Origin: Strigamia acuminata
Lineage: Eukaryota; Arthropoda; Chilopoda; Geophilomorpha; Linotaeniidae
Assembly: GCA_949358305.1 (NCBI GenBank)
Contig: OX442315.1
Span: 6,848,427 to 6,908,426 of the forward strand
DNA length: 60,000 bases
Reading direction: 5' to 3'
The position numbers were made by a program, and so were the translations under genes. How positions within the stretch are numbered: the stretch's first letter is position 1; each line of letters opens with the position of its first letter. The notes below the pieces were generated by a model. It worked only from the letters and a program-made list of their open reading frames with translations. It made no database searches and was not told the DNA's origin. Below are positions 1-9,900 of the stretch, in pieces.

Positions 1-716
1 CAAGGGCAACTTCTACGTCGTACGTGGATGAGGAAGTTTTCTTCTTTATTATTCCTGGAATCCACTTAGGCGTACCGCGATAATCTCGAGCAAACACGAG
101 ATCCCCAACGTCGAAACGGCGCGGAATGTCAATCTGGTCGACATCAGGCAATAGTCGTGGGTTCAGCAAGTGTAGTCGAGTTCGGATTTCACGTTGAAGA
201 AAGGCGGCAGCTGGTGTAACTTTCGTCGTGGCGTGAGGTGTTGAGCGATACGATGAGATAAAGCGTGATACGGCATCCGACAAGGAAAAATTCAAGGTTA
301 GAAATTTATCAACTTGGGTTTTAAAAGTCTTCACAAAACCCTCAACCGCGCCATTTGTAGCTGGATGGTACGGCGGTGAGAGAGTGTGACGAATTCCATT
401 TATCGCCAAGAACTGGCGAAATTCCTGCGAAGTGAACTGTGGTCCGTTGTCGGTGTGAAAATGCAATGGCAAACCGTGATTCTCGAACCAGGACTTGATC
501 ACTTCAATGGTGGCGGCAGCAGTGGTTGTAGTCATCTTGCGAACTTCGCACCACTTGGTTTTTGCGTCAACCGCCAGCAGGAACATCGCGTTGTGGAATG
601 GGCCGGCGAAATCGAGATGTACCCGTCCCCACACCTGGTCTGGAACTGGCCAACTGACGGTGTTTGATTTTGGCGGATCGGGCAAGCTTCGCTGGCATAC
701 ATCGCAATTCTTAACT
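1..716 (-). pseudogene. Integrase core (partial) of the Mag-like element
   Basis: Translating the minus strand in the frame after a shift near 715-722 gives an integrase catalytic core. A zinc-finger end (CDVCQRSL) comes first, then WGRVHLDFAGP with the first Asp, then HTDNGPQFTS with the second Asp, and a downstream GAVEGFVKTF with the Glu. All three DDE residues appear present. The C-terminal end continues towards base 1 (RGTPKWIPGII) and is cut by the window edge. It is joined to the preceding reading frame only by a frameshift, so I call it part of a broken polyprotein. Confidence 0.8.
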
Positions 717-2078
717 GATGTCAGCGTCGATTCCAGGCCACCAAACCGTGGCTCGCGCCAACGATTTGGTACGGACAATGCCGTAATGACCCGCATGGAG
801 CTCGACCAACACCGAACGACGAACAGCTTTCGGAATCACCAACCTGTCGGAGAGAAATAAATATTCATCAAAGGTTGAGAATGAGTCTCGCTGTTTATAA
901 AATTCAGCAACATCCAACGTCCGCGATTCCCATCCGGTGCGAACATGTCGCAAAACAGCTTGCAATACTTCATCAGCTGCATATGCAGCTTTGAGGGAAG
1001 TAGCAGTCATGGGAAAATCTGAAATGAGAGTTGAATAAATTTTGTTAATGCCGACTTCCAAATCTTCTTTGCTGTCCACACTCGGTTGTGGATTACGAGA
1101 CAAGCCATCGGCAATGGCGTTGTCCACAGCAGGCACGTGTTCAATTACGAAATCATATGCGGATAAAAATACCGCCCAACGATGCAGTCGTGCAGCCACG
1201 ATCTGATTACATCCCTTTTTCTCTCCAAATATAGAAACAAGGGGTTTGTGGTCCGTACGCAGGAAGAAACGATGCCCAAACAGGTAGTGATGGAATTTCC
1301 TTATGCCATAAATAATGGCGAATCCCTCACGCTCTATCTGTGCGTAGTTCTTCTGCGTGGCCGATAAAAGAGAACTCGCAAAGGCAATTGGCCTGTGAGT
1401 ACCGTCTGGATCGAGGTGCGACAAGAACGCTCCCACGCCTACCGGGGAAGCATCGACTGTCAAAAACAATTTTTTAGACTGATCAAAGTGAACCAACGCT
1501 GACTCTGTGGATACTGCAACCTTAACCTTTTTCCAGGTGGACTCGTGCTCCTCTGTCCACTTCCACTCGACATCGTCACGTGTTAAACGATATAACGGTT
1601 CGAGCAGAGTAGACAAATTTGCAACAAAGCGACCGTAGTAATTGATGAGACCAAGGAACGATTTCAAAGAGGTTACATCACTGGGGCGCGCTGCATCTCG
1701 TAAGGGAGCGAGTTTGGAATCTATCGGAGAAATGCCATGTTTAGAAATATTCAAACCTAGGAACTGAATCGACCGTTGCATAAAGCGACACTTCCGGCGA
1801 TTCAAAGTAAGCCCGGCTCCGCCGAATGTCGACAGGAGCACATCCAAGTTTTGCAGGTGAACTGTGTTAGTTACACCTGTCACGGCAGAATCATCGATAA
1901 ACGGCTGAGCGCTGTTCACCTTGGCGGTCAACTGGTCCATCGTTTGTTGGAATAGAGCGGGAGCGGATGAAATTCCATAAAACAACCTATTTACTCTAAA
2001 GAGGCCCAAATGCGTATTAATCGTACAGGACATTTTACTCTCCTCATCTAGTTCCAGTTGATTGAAAGCTGAATTCAT
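711..2078 (-). pseudogene. RT C-terminal half, RNase H and integrase zinc domain of the Mag-like element
   Basis: An open frame of about 455 codons. Near its start it has the RT segment GLFRVNRLFYGISSAPALFQ and the catalytic FIDD (a YxDD variant). RNase H follows with LTVDASPVGVGAFLS, a central QIEREGFAIIYGIRKF and RTDHKPL. The integrase HHCC region comes last (HAGHYGIVRTKSL, then WWPGIDADIS). The frame ends at 711 where the integrase should continue, and its upstream end needs a frame change at the C run near 2100. These are inactivating breaks in an otherwise well conserved polyprotein. Confidence 0.85.
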
Positions 2079-3741
2079 ATCTAATACTGAATAAGTTTCC
2101 CCCCCCCGACAATTTGGCGGTCACATCTGCAAATAAAGGCAAAGGATATGAGTTGGGAAAAATAGCTTTGTTAATTGTCCGATTATAGCAACCAGCCAAT
2201 TTGATGGTGCCATCAGACTTTTTAACATGCATCACGGGCGTTGCCCAACGTGATGATGCAACCGGGGAAATAATACCGAGCGCTTGCAAACGCGCTAACT
2301 CAGCCTCGACCAATGGCTTAACTGCTATGGGGACTGGATAAGCTTTTAGAAAAATCGGCTGGACCGTTGGATCAACGTCAATGTGAACCGTGGACTTGTT
2401 AAAGCAACCAATTTCATCGCGGAAAGTGTGCTCGTGCTTCAGCAACAACGTTTCCAAAGCTTTGGCTGAAGTGGAATCGAGAACCTCGGGCTGAGTTGCA
2501 ATGGGATCGACCTTGTAGATTTTTGCGCCGACCGCTTCAGCAGTTTTCGAAAGGAGCCCGAACATGCATAACCAACCTCTGCCCAACAGCGGAACTGGAC
2601 CATCCCGTGCGACACAGAGTGGCAATTGAAAATTACGATTTTTGAACCTGACTGGAACTTCAATAACTCCCTCCATCTGTATTTGGTCGCCTGTGTACGT
2701 GTACATGTTGCACGGGATGGTCTGCAATGGAAAATGAGAGAAATGTTTTAGATATAAATCAAGAGCAATAATTGAAGCACCTGCCCCCGTGTCCATCTCC
2801 ATATCGAGATTGACACCATCGATACAAATGGTGATCATAACTGGCTTCACACGTGGCAAATGCACGGAATTAACTGCAGTTGCAGGACCAGTGTGAACTC
2901 GGTAGAAATCCATGTCCTCGTTAAAACGAACAACGTGAGTGGAATCCGATGCTGGAACACGAGAACGACACACCGGACGAATATGTCCAGTTTTACCACA
3001 GCCGTGGCACTTGGCGTCCCGAAAACGACACGCATCGCGAGAATGGTCCGATTTACCACAAGCTAAGCACCCGGACGCATTTCCTCTACTGGATGGTCGG
3101 TGTGGTACAGGAAAAGCAGCATTTTTCTTCGCAAAGCGCTTCCCGCCTCGCTTGTTCGGCTCGTATCGCGGTTTTGACTCGTGGAGTTTGTGCACAGGAG
3201 TGGCGTTGGTATTTTGGGCAGCAATGGTCGAAAACTCCTTCGTCGACACTTCAGCGGAGGCCGCAAAAGCAACGGCGTCGTCGAAAGTCAGATCAGTTTT
3301 CAGGGTTAACGCATGTTGGACTTGCTCGTTTTGCAAGCCACATAAAAAGCGATTTCGCAGCTCGTCCGATTTATTTTCACCAAAGTCGCAATTTTGGGCA
3401 AGGTCTTGGAGAGCCAACGAGTATTCGGTGACAGTCTCACCTGCCTGGCGATCGCGCCGATGAAATCGACGTATTTCGGCCAAAACGAGCGGCTTCGGGC
3501 GGGCGTTCTTCTGCATGAGCGCTACCAATTCGGCGTACTTGTATTCGGCCGGCTTCTTGGGTGCTGTAAGCGACACCAATAACTTCAACGTCGGCATGCC
3601 CACGTACGCGAGCAGCGTGTGAACCTGCTCTAGGTCGTCAACTATTTTGTTGCAGGCGAAAATACTCGCCATTCGCAAACAATAAAGTTCCCAATCGTCA
3701 CTGGAATCGTATTCGCGCAGTGTACCCTTCAACGTCGACAT
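2044..3741 (-). pseudogene. Gag, protease and RT N-terminal part of the Mag-like element
   Basis: The Met at 3741 (MSTLKGTL) is chosen as start because the related copy at 14678 begins with the same kind of sequence. Upstream in-frame codons are leader. The order is a capsid-like Gag, two CCHC-type zinc knuckles (CLACGKSDHSRDAC and CHGCGKTGHIRPVC), an aspartic protease (MEMDTGAGASII, then PLLGRGWL), then the RT fingers (PVASSRWATPVMHVKKSDG). The frame runs into nonsense after KLSGG, where nine or so consecutive C residues replace the shorter run of the sister copy. Gag and Pol are fused in one frame. Confidence 0.85.
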
Positions 3742-3924
3742 CTTGATGGCAAGGAGACGGAATATGACACGAGAACGCGAAAATTCGAAGTACAGAACGA
3801 CTAGGCCTACTTCGGGGACGGCGTGGTCAGCGACGGTCAAAAACGGCGAAAAAGTTCATCAAAAGTCACAAAAAACTCACAAAAAGTAGATACGAAGGTG
3901 CAACTGGGTGTGGGTCGTCGATTG

Positions 3925-3942
3925 CGATCCTCCTCGTCGCCA
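3925..3942 (-). other. Primer binding site, tRNA-Ser type
   Basis: Two bases inside the LTR end, the minus strand reads TGGCGACGAGGA. This complements the 3' end of metazoan tRNA-Ser (GCT) including CCA. The sister copy at 14840-14853 has the same first ten bases. Confidence 0.6.
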
Positions 3943-3944
3943 AT

Positions 3945-4115
3945 TATTGTGTTCGTATGATTTGATGAATGATGGTCAAGAAAGACAACATGTCGGCCAT
4001 AGTAGACTAAACTAACTGGTTTATTCTCAAATTACAATATAGGTGGCGCTGCTCTTAAAAGCGCCAAAACATAACGATTGGTCAAGATTGACCGATGGAG
4101 TAAGACACTCCAATA
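3945..4115 (-). repeat. 5' LTR of the Mag-like element
   Basis: About 171 bp between the primer site and the interrupted LRR gene. It resembles the 188-bp LTR at 14856-15043: same GACACTCCAA end and a shared GGTGGCGCTGC internal block. The expected TG...CA ends have decayed (TA...TA). Confidence 0.65.
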
Positions 4116-4359
4116 TGTGTTTATCAAACCTAGTCAAATGGTGCAGCAAGATGGCGCCGGAATGAATGAAAATGTTTGAAGGAAACCGAGGATTCTTACG
4201 TGAATGTCCGTATCGTTGACACAGTCTTTCAAATATGTTGTTGATAAGCACGGGCGGTTGATCTACGAGTTGATATTGCAAATCATTCTCTTCGAAGCAA
4301 ATAATCACCATATTTAAACACAAGTTTTCAAGACTCGGTGCTGATTTTCTGCGTGGCAT
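4116..4359 (-). pseudogene. LRR-family gene copy D, N-terminal fragment cut by the Gypsy element
   Basis: Starting at the Met at 4359 the first 80 or so residues match the N-terminus of the three longer family members further right: MPRRKSAPSLENLCLNMV, then QPPVLINNIFERLC, then FIHSGAILLHHL. At 4115 the frame runs into the LTR. The N-terminal box is intact: SLENLCLNMV fits the BC-box pattern (S/T/A/P)LxxxCxxx(A/I/L/V). No LRRs remain on this side. Upstream, 4440-4462 (GATGGACGTCTTTCGCC) matches the 5' flank of copies A and B. The gene is interrupted and so is presumably inactive. Confidence 0.7.
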
Positions 4360-5744
4360 GTCGACCGTATGGAGAAGTTGCGAATGATGAATATCTCGAT
4401 TAGGTTCTTTATTTGGGCGAAACGTTAAGCACACTGCAAACGTATGATGGACGTCTTTCGCCACACATTGTCAGATGGCGCTGATTATAATACGATCAAT
4501 ATTGTCGCTCTAAGTGCACCACAATTACGCTTTACAGTCCATCCGGGGTTTGATAGCGGCAATGCTGTACTCTACGGACGTGGAAAAGACATTTGTTGTG
4601 AATAATTTGATTTATTTTGTTTAATAAATTCTAATTTATATCGCAGAATTATTAATTCAACTCAATGTGGATGTAACAAATCGCATGATCGAATCAAATG
4701 ACTTTATTGCCAGTTTCAGTTCATCCGTTGTCTAAAATTGTATTTCTCATATAAACAAATACGAAACATTAAACAAACACTGGACCTGTCCGTTCCCAAT
4801 CGAACTGATTGACTTGTGAGCAGTCTGAGCTGCAGTGAAGCCCAAGCAATGCTTCTTCTTCCAATTTTGAAATTAGTATTATAAACTACTTGAAATTTAT
4901 TTGATGAGGGTACTTCTTTAAACAAGAGCCACACATATAAAGTTTCCATAGGTTTTTGAACTAATTGTACTCGCCGAAACGTGTACAAGATTGGAAAAGT
5001 TGTATTTTTGTTATTGTTGGAATAGAAATTTCTGACAATTTATTTTCGGATCTTATTGAATCAAACGCGCTACAGAATTTGAAAAGTTTAGAATTTTTAT
5101 CCAATTTTGGTCCAATTTAAGAAATGGAATCGTTATCTCACGTTCTCAGTTATATTTGTTTCAATACTTTAGAAGTCAATATTTTTTTATTCAAAAGGCA
5201 AACCATTGCTTCTTTAAAAAATAGAAAATTATATTATTATTATTATTTTGAATTAAATTCATTACTTATGTATTTGAAAACACTTTGTCTGAAACATCCA
5301 CTTGTGCTTTGCTGCAACGCATCCGACGCATTTGACAAATTTTGAATGAATATTTACGAGTCCAAAAACTTGTTTGATAAGTCATTTCAGTCAAACCTCG
5401 TAGTATGAAAACGAGTGAATTGAAACCAAACTATATTTTAAAATTAAAATAGCACATTCGATAAGAAACGGCAATGCAGAATCAAACAAAGTCCCCGGAA
5501 TAAATTTAAAAATCACTTAAAACGTTCGAATTTTTATTTAATTTATCTAATTTAATTTGTATCCGGTACATTTACACACGTGAAATTAATTTCTTATTTC
5601 ACTTCTTTAGCTTTGTTAGCTTGGTTGGACCTTCTGCGCTGTTGGCACCAATCATTGAAAACTGCATTTTAATTACGAGATATATTTTTGGTTTTATAGC
5701 ATACATTTAACAATTTAACTTTTTATTTTTATTTTATTATCACT
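4360..5744. other. AT-rich flank, no gene recognised
   Basis: Besides the family-type upstream block near 4440-4462 I see no convincing coding sequence. Short ORFs here lack family features. It ends in T/A-rich sequence directly against the LTR-B 5' LTR. Confidence 0.5.
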
Positions 5745-6563
5745 TGTGGTGAGCAAAGTGGATAAATATTCCCCCTAAGCGAATATTTGCCCTTTGACTC
5801 ACTGCAATAGACGGGTCGTTCCCCTCGTGTTGGCTCCGCCTCTCCCTGAGCAGGTGTGTGCCCCGAGGGGAGTGAGGTGACGGGTGGCAAGCCCCCATTG
5901 GCTGTGCCTGCCCTTCACACTGACCCATAAAAGGGAGAAATTCCCGCCAAAAGACAGAACTTACACAAACGACACCAAGAACACAGCAACTACCTCACCG
6001 TCAGGCCAACTTCAACTACAAGTTAGGATTGATCGAGGATCGCTGAGTAAAGTGCGAACTGTAACTCTCACGAAGTCACTTGCGAGCTATTCCTGCGAAA
6101 GCACGAGAATAGCCCTTGTGAAATCACCCAGAATAATCGCCCAGACGATTATTCGCCGAAGTAAGTGTCCGAGTGCTTTGTAGGGAACCCCAAAGTTCCT
6201 AGACGAGGCCTCTGCGACGCTAAACCAAACCCTAGACAACAGGCACGGATAGAAGACTCGAAAGAGCATTCCACCGCGTCCGTGAAGACGAATCCGTGAC
6301 GAATTAACGACAACTCGAGACGCCGCCTTTGTTCCGCCGACCACGCGGAACCGACGACGCCATCTTAGGAAATCCTTTGTTCGACGCTGACCATGTCGAC
6401 TCTAGAATTATTACTGAGTGTATTTTAAGGCCTTCAAGCCTACTGAATAAATTACTTGTTCATTTAAATACATTTGGTATTCATTTGGGTATTTGCATAA
6501 TTGATCACAGGTAAAGTATTACACGTTAGCGCTATTTAAACCTATACAAAGTAGGACGCGACA
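5745..6563 (+). repeat. 5' LTR of LTR-B
   Basis: Starts TGTGG and ends CGACA. U3 contains an inverted CCAAT (ATTGG, about 5897) and a TATA-like ATAAAA at 5927-5932. R/U5 holds CCTCACCGTCAGGCC, ATTGATCGAGGATCG and CCTAGACAACAG, which recur in LTR-C and LTR-D. A strong splice-donor-like GAAGTAAGTG lies near 6158. Confidence 0.92.
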
Positions 6564-6565
6564 CG

Positions 6566-6583
6566 TGGGGGTCTGTCCGGGAT
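6566..6583 (+). other. Primer binding site, tRNA-Pro-like
   Basis: TGGGGGTCTGTCCGGGAT follows the LTR by two bases. It matches the tRNA-Pro site of MLV-type elements except for three central bases. Such changes would be expected if the host tRNA-Pro acceptor stem reads GGTCTGT. Confidence 0.7.
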
Positions 6584-6639
6584 TTAGAAATAAATCTCAA
6601 ACTGAACTTGTGATCTCTTTTAAAAATAACCAAATGAAA

Positions 6640-6783
6640 ATGTCAGACAAAGATGAACAATCCGCGTCTGAAACCGAGCAACCTATGCTCAAAAAGGGAA
6701 ACAGAACCTCCGACTATCACCAAAAGTCGGACGGTCCAGTTCCGGAACAATCCGCTAAGGCGAAAGCCCGAGCGAACAAATAA
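6640..6783 (+). pseudogene. Gag N-terminal leader of LTR-B, closed by a stop codon
   Basis: MSDKDEQSASETEQPMLKKG and onward matches the first 47 residues of LTR-D Gag (52726) closely, but an in-frame TAA at 6781 ends it where LTR-D reads Arg. The frame beyond the stop is the same one that opens into the 1569-codon ORF at 6859. So a single nonsense codon separates the two, or the leader acts as a short upstream ORF. Confidence 0.7.
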
Positions 6784-6794
6784 AAAGTAAAGGC

Positions 6795-6938
6795 GCAGAA
6801 AGAGGAGCAAGCTGCCTCGCTCACAGCCCCCCATGGGGCAGAGCGAGAGCGGATTCCCTTGAATACGCAGAAAGAGGAGCAAGCTGCCTCGCTCACAGCC
6901 CCCCCTGGGCCAGAGCGAGAGCGGGTTCCCTTAAATAC
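6795..6938 (+). repeat. 72-bp in-frame tandem duplication in the LTR-B ORF
   Basis: 6795-6866 and 6867-6938 are near-identical copies encoding QKEEQAASLTAP and flanking residues (24 codons each). LTR-D has a single copy. It keeps the frame and follows directly after the stop at 6781. Confidence 0.9.
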
Positions 6939-9900
6939 GCAAACCTTCGAAGATACCGATACAGAAGTTCCAGAAAATTGCGAAGAAATTCACGAACAAT
7001 CAACCGAACGAGTATCGATATTAGTGGCCGAGGAGACACACAAAACTCCGAGGCAAACAAATACCATCAGCACCAACCCATCGCCACCAGTGGATCAAAC
7101 TCTTGTGCGAGACCAGGGCGGGACCCCGATAACTTCCCAAGTTACGGCGAGGCCTGCCTCGGTTTCCCCTGAAGTGGCCCATTTAATACGGCTAGAACAA
7201 ACTCCGCGGCGAGGCAGGAGCGGGACCCCGATAACCCCCCAGGTTACGGTGCGACCTGCTTCAGTCTCTCCCGAGATAGCCCACCTGATACGGCTAACAC
7301 AACAAGCGACCCGACTGAAAGCAGCGATAGACATTCCAGTAGGGACGTCGGTCTGGGAATCGATTACTCTACTCACTGATGCTATCTGTATGGCCCAAGC
7401 CGCAACGCCAGTCGCAACACCAGCAGCGGAGACGCCCATGCAACAAGAAACGCCAAGTGAAATAGGCGGTTTTGTACCCGACCCCCAAAAAGCCCTTTAC
7501 AAAGCCCGCGAAAAGGCTCGAGAAGAAGCGAGATTGGAAACAATAAATCGGCAACGAAAATTGAGCGCAGAAAGAAGACAACTTTGGAGGGAAGAAGAAG
7601 AAAAACAACAACGCGACAAAAGGACAGCCGAGCGAACGGAAAGAATAATACAAAAAATGAGAGGAGACCAGGAAGCCGAGATAAAGCAAGAATGGAACGT
7701 CACCGTAGAAGGAAAGCATAAAAAAGCCCAAGACTACAAGGACCAATTCCGAGAACTCCTGGCGCAACATAAAATGGAAAAGCTGCAAAAATTACGAGAA
7801 GAAGCCATAATTCAGCACCAAAAGTGGGAAGAACAATACCATGAAAGAATGAAAGCTGAAAAGGCTAGAAAGGAAAAAGAACAATTCCTGAGAGAGCAGG
7901 AAGAATGGGAGCGAGAAAGATGGAGAGAAGAATATGAAGCTAAAAAACAAGCTATAATTGATGAACAGAAAAGATGGGAAGCCGAGAATTGGAAAAAAGA
8001 AACAGAGAAATTCCAAAGAAAATACGAACAAGACATTTCGAAGAGAAATAAAAGAGAGAAAGACCAAAAAATGAACCAAAAGCCCCCCTGTGGCTCTGAC
8101 ATCGAACCAAGAGAGCGCAGAACAAAGCCAACGAAAGCGGCAAAATTAGGAAGATCCCAAGAGGAAGACCGACTGGAACCGAAATCAAGAGACCGTCACC
8201 CCTCGAAGAGATCCGAAACTGGAGCGACCACTAACGCTTCACTCGATTGGAAGAATACAAATAAGGACCGCGAAGGCCCAGAGAATGAAGAAACTAAATG
8301 GCATTCTTTTTGTGGGAGCAGCGACGGAAGGGAGCCGCCGCCATCCGGAAGCCAGAAAAAGCCACAAGATGGCGATGAAGTTCCACCTAGAGGAGCGGAG
8401 AATCGCTCCCATGGCGACCCCTCCGACCCCTCCGACTCGTCGGACGACGACCACCCAAGTCGGTTGTCCATGAGAGGAAATCAAACGGGCAGGGACGGCG
8501 ACCAACGCCGACCCGACCCCACGAGCACCTCAAACCAATCTTTCCGGAGCTGTCATCCTCGCTCGCAAAAGAAAAAGGATTTTGTAACCAATCCCAAGCC
8601 ACACGCTGACAAGCAAACGACAAAGGACAACAGAAAGGAAACATCGAGTAGAACTAAAACACTACTAAGTTGCCTCAAGTCTGAATTTGAAAATTATAAA
8701 CACAAGCCAAAGAAAAAAGCTCGAGACAGAAACGCAACGCTCCTTTCACGTCCAAGTTACACCGAAGTAACGAGCGAGGTCGGCCAATTGACCAAGCTGT
8801 TAACGAAAGCGTCAGACAACAGGACTGCACAGGAAAAGAATTTAACAAAAATAGTCTTTTCTTTTTCGGGAAGAATAAACTGCGACCAAAACAAAAATAA
8901 AACGCTAAACAATGTACGGGTTTCTACACTGACTCCACCGCCAATCGTGAATATTTGTGACGAGCATGGACAAACAAATAAGGCAGAGCAAGCAATATTA
9001 GAACCAATGGAAAAAATTAAAGATTTGTTGCCAAAAAATTTGAATGACAAACCAGAGCGTTTGCAAGATGACCAATCAAGTCCTCATCAGGAAACTGACC
9101 AACAAAAACAGCCCGACGTGACTCCAGCCCAACCGGAGCAAGCGATTTCGGAGAGGGAGGAAGCAGAAGAAAGCACTTCTGAAAATGATAAAACGCATCA
9201 TCCTCACTGTGCCAAACAGAAATGCGACGAACATCATCTCGAGCGAGAAGACAGACAATGGAATCGATTGTTACCTCCAATGAACAAATATAAAGGCACC
9301 CCCTGTCTAAATGAAAGCAAAAAACTAAAAGACTGCGTTCAGGAGCCTAATCAATCAAGCACGTTGCATAATCCCAAAGTTGACTGTCAAATTAGGGCCT
9401 CTGCACGCAGCCTGATAAAAACCAGAGCAACGGTGAAACAAAAACAGCTAGGAAAAAGGGCTCAACCATCTCCAGTTGGGACGTTACAAACTCCTCAAGT
9501 TACTAAACCCATCAGAAAGAAAAACCAAAAAGAGAAACGAAAAAAGACAAGAGAAAAAAGGAACCGACCGGCGCAGAGTCAAGCGGCCAATTGTGAACCA
9601 TTTGCAATGAAGCGCCGACCGCCCGATCTCACTATGAGGTGCCACAATAAAGAGTTTGTTGCTAACCGCTCCTTCTCAGAGCTCAAGAGAGCGAATCAGT
9701 TGGACGAAGACATCTTGGGAGGGGAAGAGATAAAGAAAGCAACAATAATTTTGGAAGAAAATCAAGAAAAGCCAAAAATGGAGAAAGGAGCATTAAAAAC
9801 AGATTGTGAGCAAGACAAACTGTGTCCAAACTTCAAAGACAATTGGAGTGAGCCAGACAACACTAGAATGATAGCAGTGCAGTCAACTCTGAAGAAACAA

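Larger units (their letters stand above)
1..4115 (-). mobile_element. Degenerate Mag-like Gypsy LTR retrotransposon, 3' part off the window
   Basis: Read on the minus strand this stretch holds, in order, a 5' LTR (4115-3945), a primer binding site, gag, protease, RT, RNase H and integrase, running off the window at base 1. Gag, protease and RT lie in one frame, as in Mag/K02A2.6-like Gypsy elements. At least two frameshifts break it: a run of C around 2100-2108 inside RT and a shift near 715-722 at the start of the integrase core. It sits inside an LRR-family gene (copy D, 4116-4359). The element and gene have the same orientation, so the rest of copy D should lie left of base 1. The element is probably dead. 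Confidence 0.85.

Noticed and set aside
386-860. Plus-strand ORFs over the integrase region
   Set aside because: The minus strand encodes a clear integrase core here; these are shadow frames.
5884-6344. ORFs repeated in the three related LTRs (99, 112 and 157 codons)
   Set aside because: They recur because the LTRs are homologous, lack conserved ATG placement and fall in R/U5 regulatory sequence.
7095-8644. Several minus-strand ORFs of 60-140 codons opposite the LTR-B ORF
   Set aside because: They mirror the charged, repetitive Gag frame on the plus strand and show no domain of their own.
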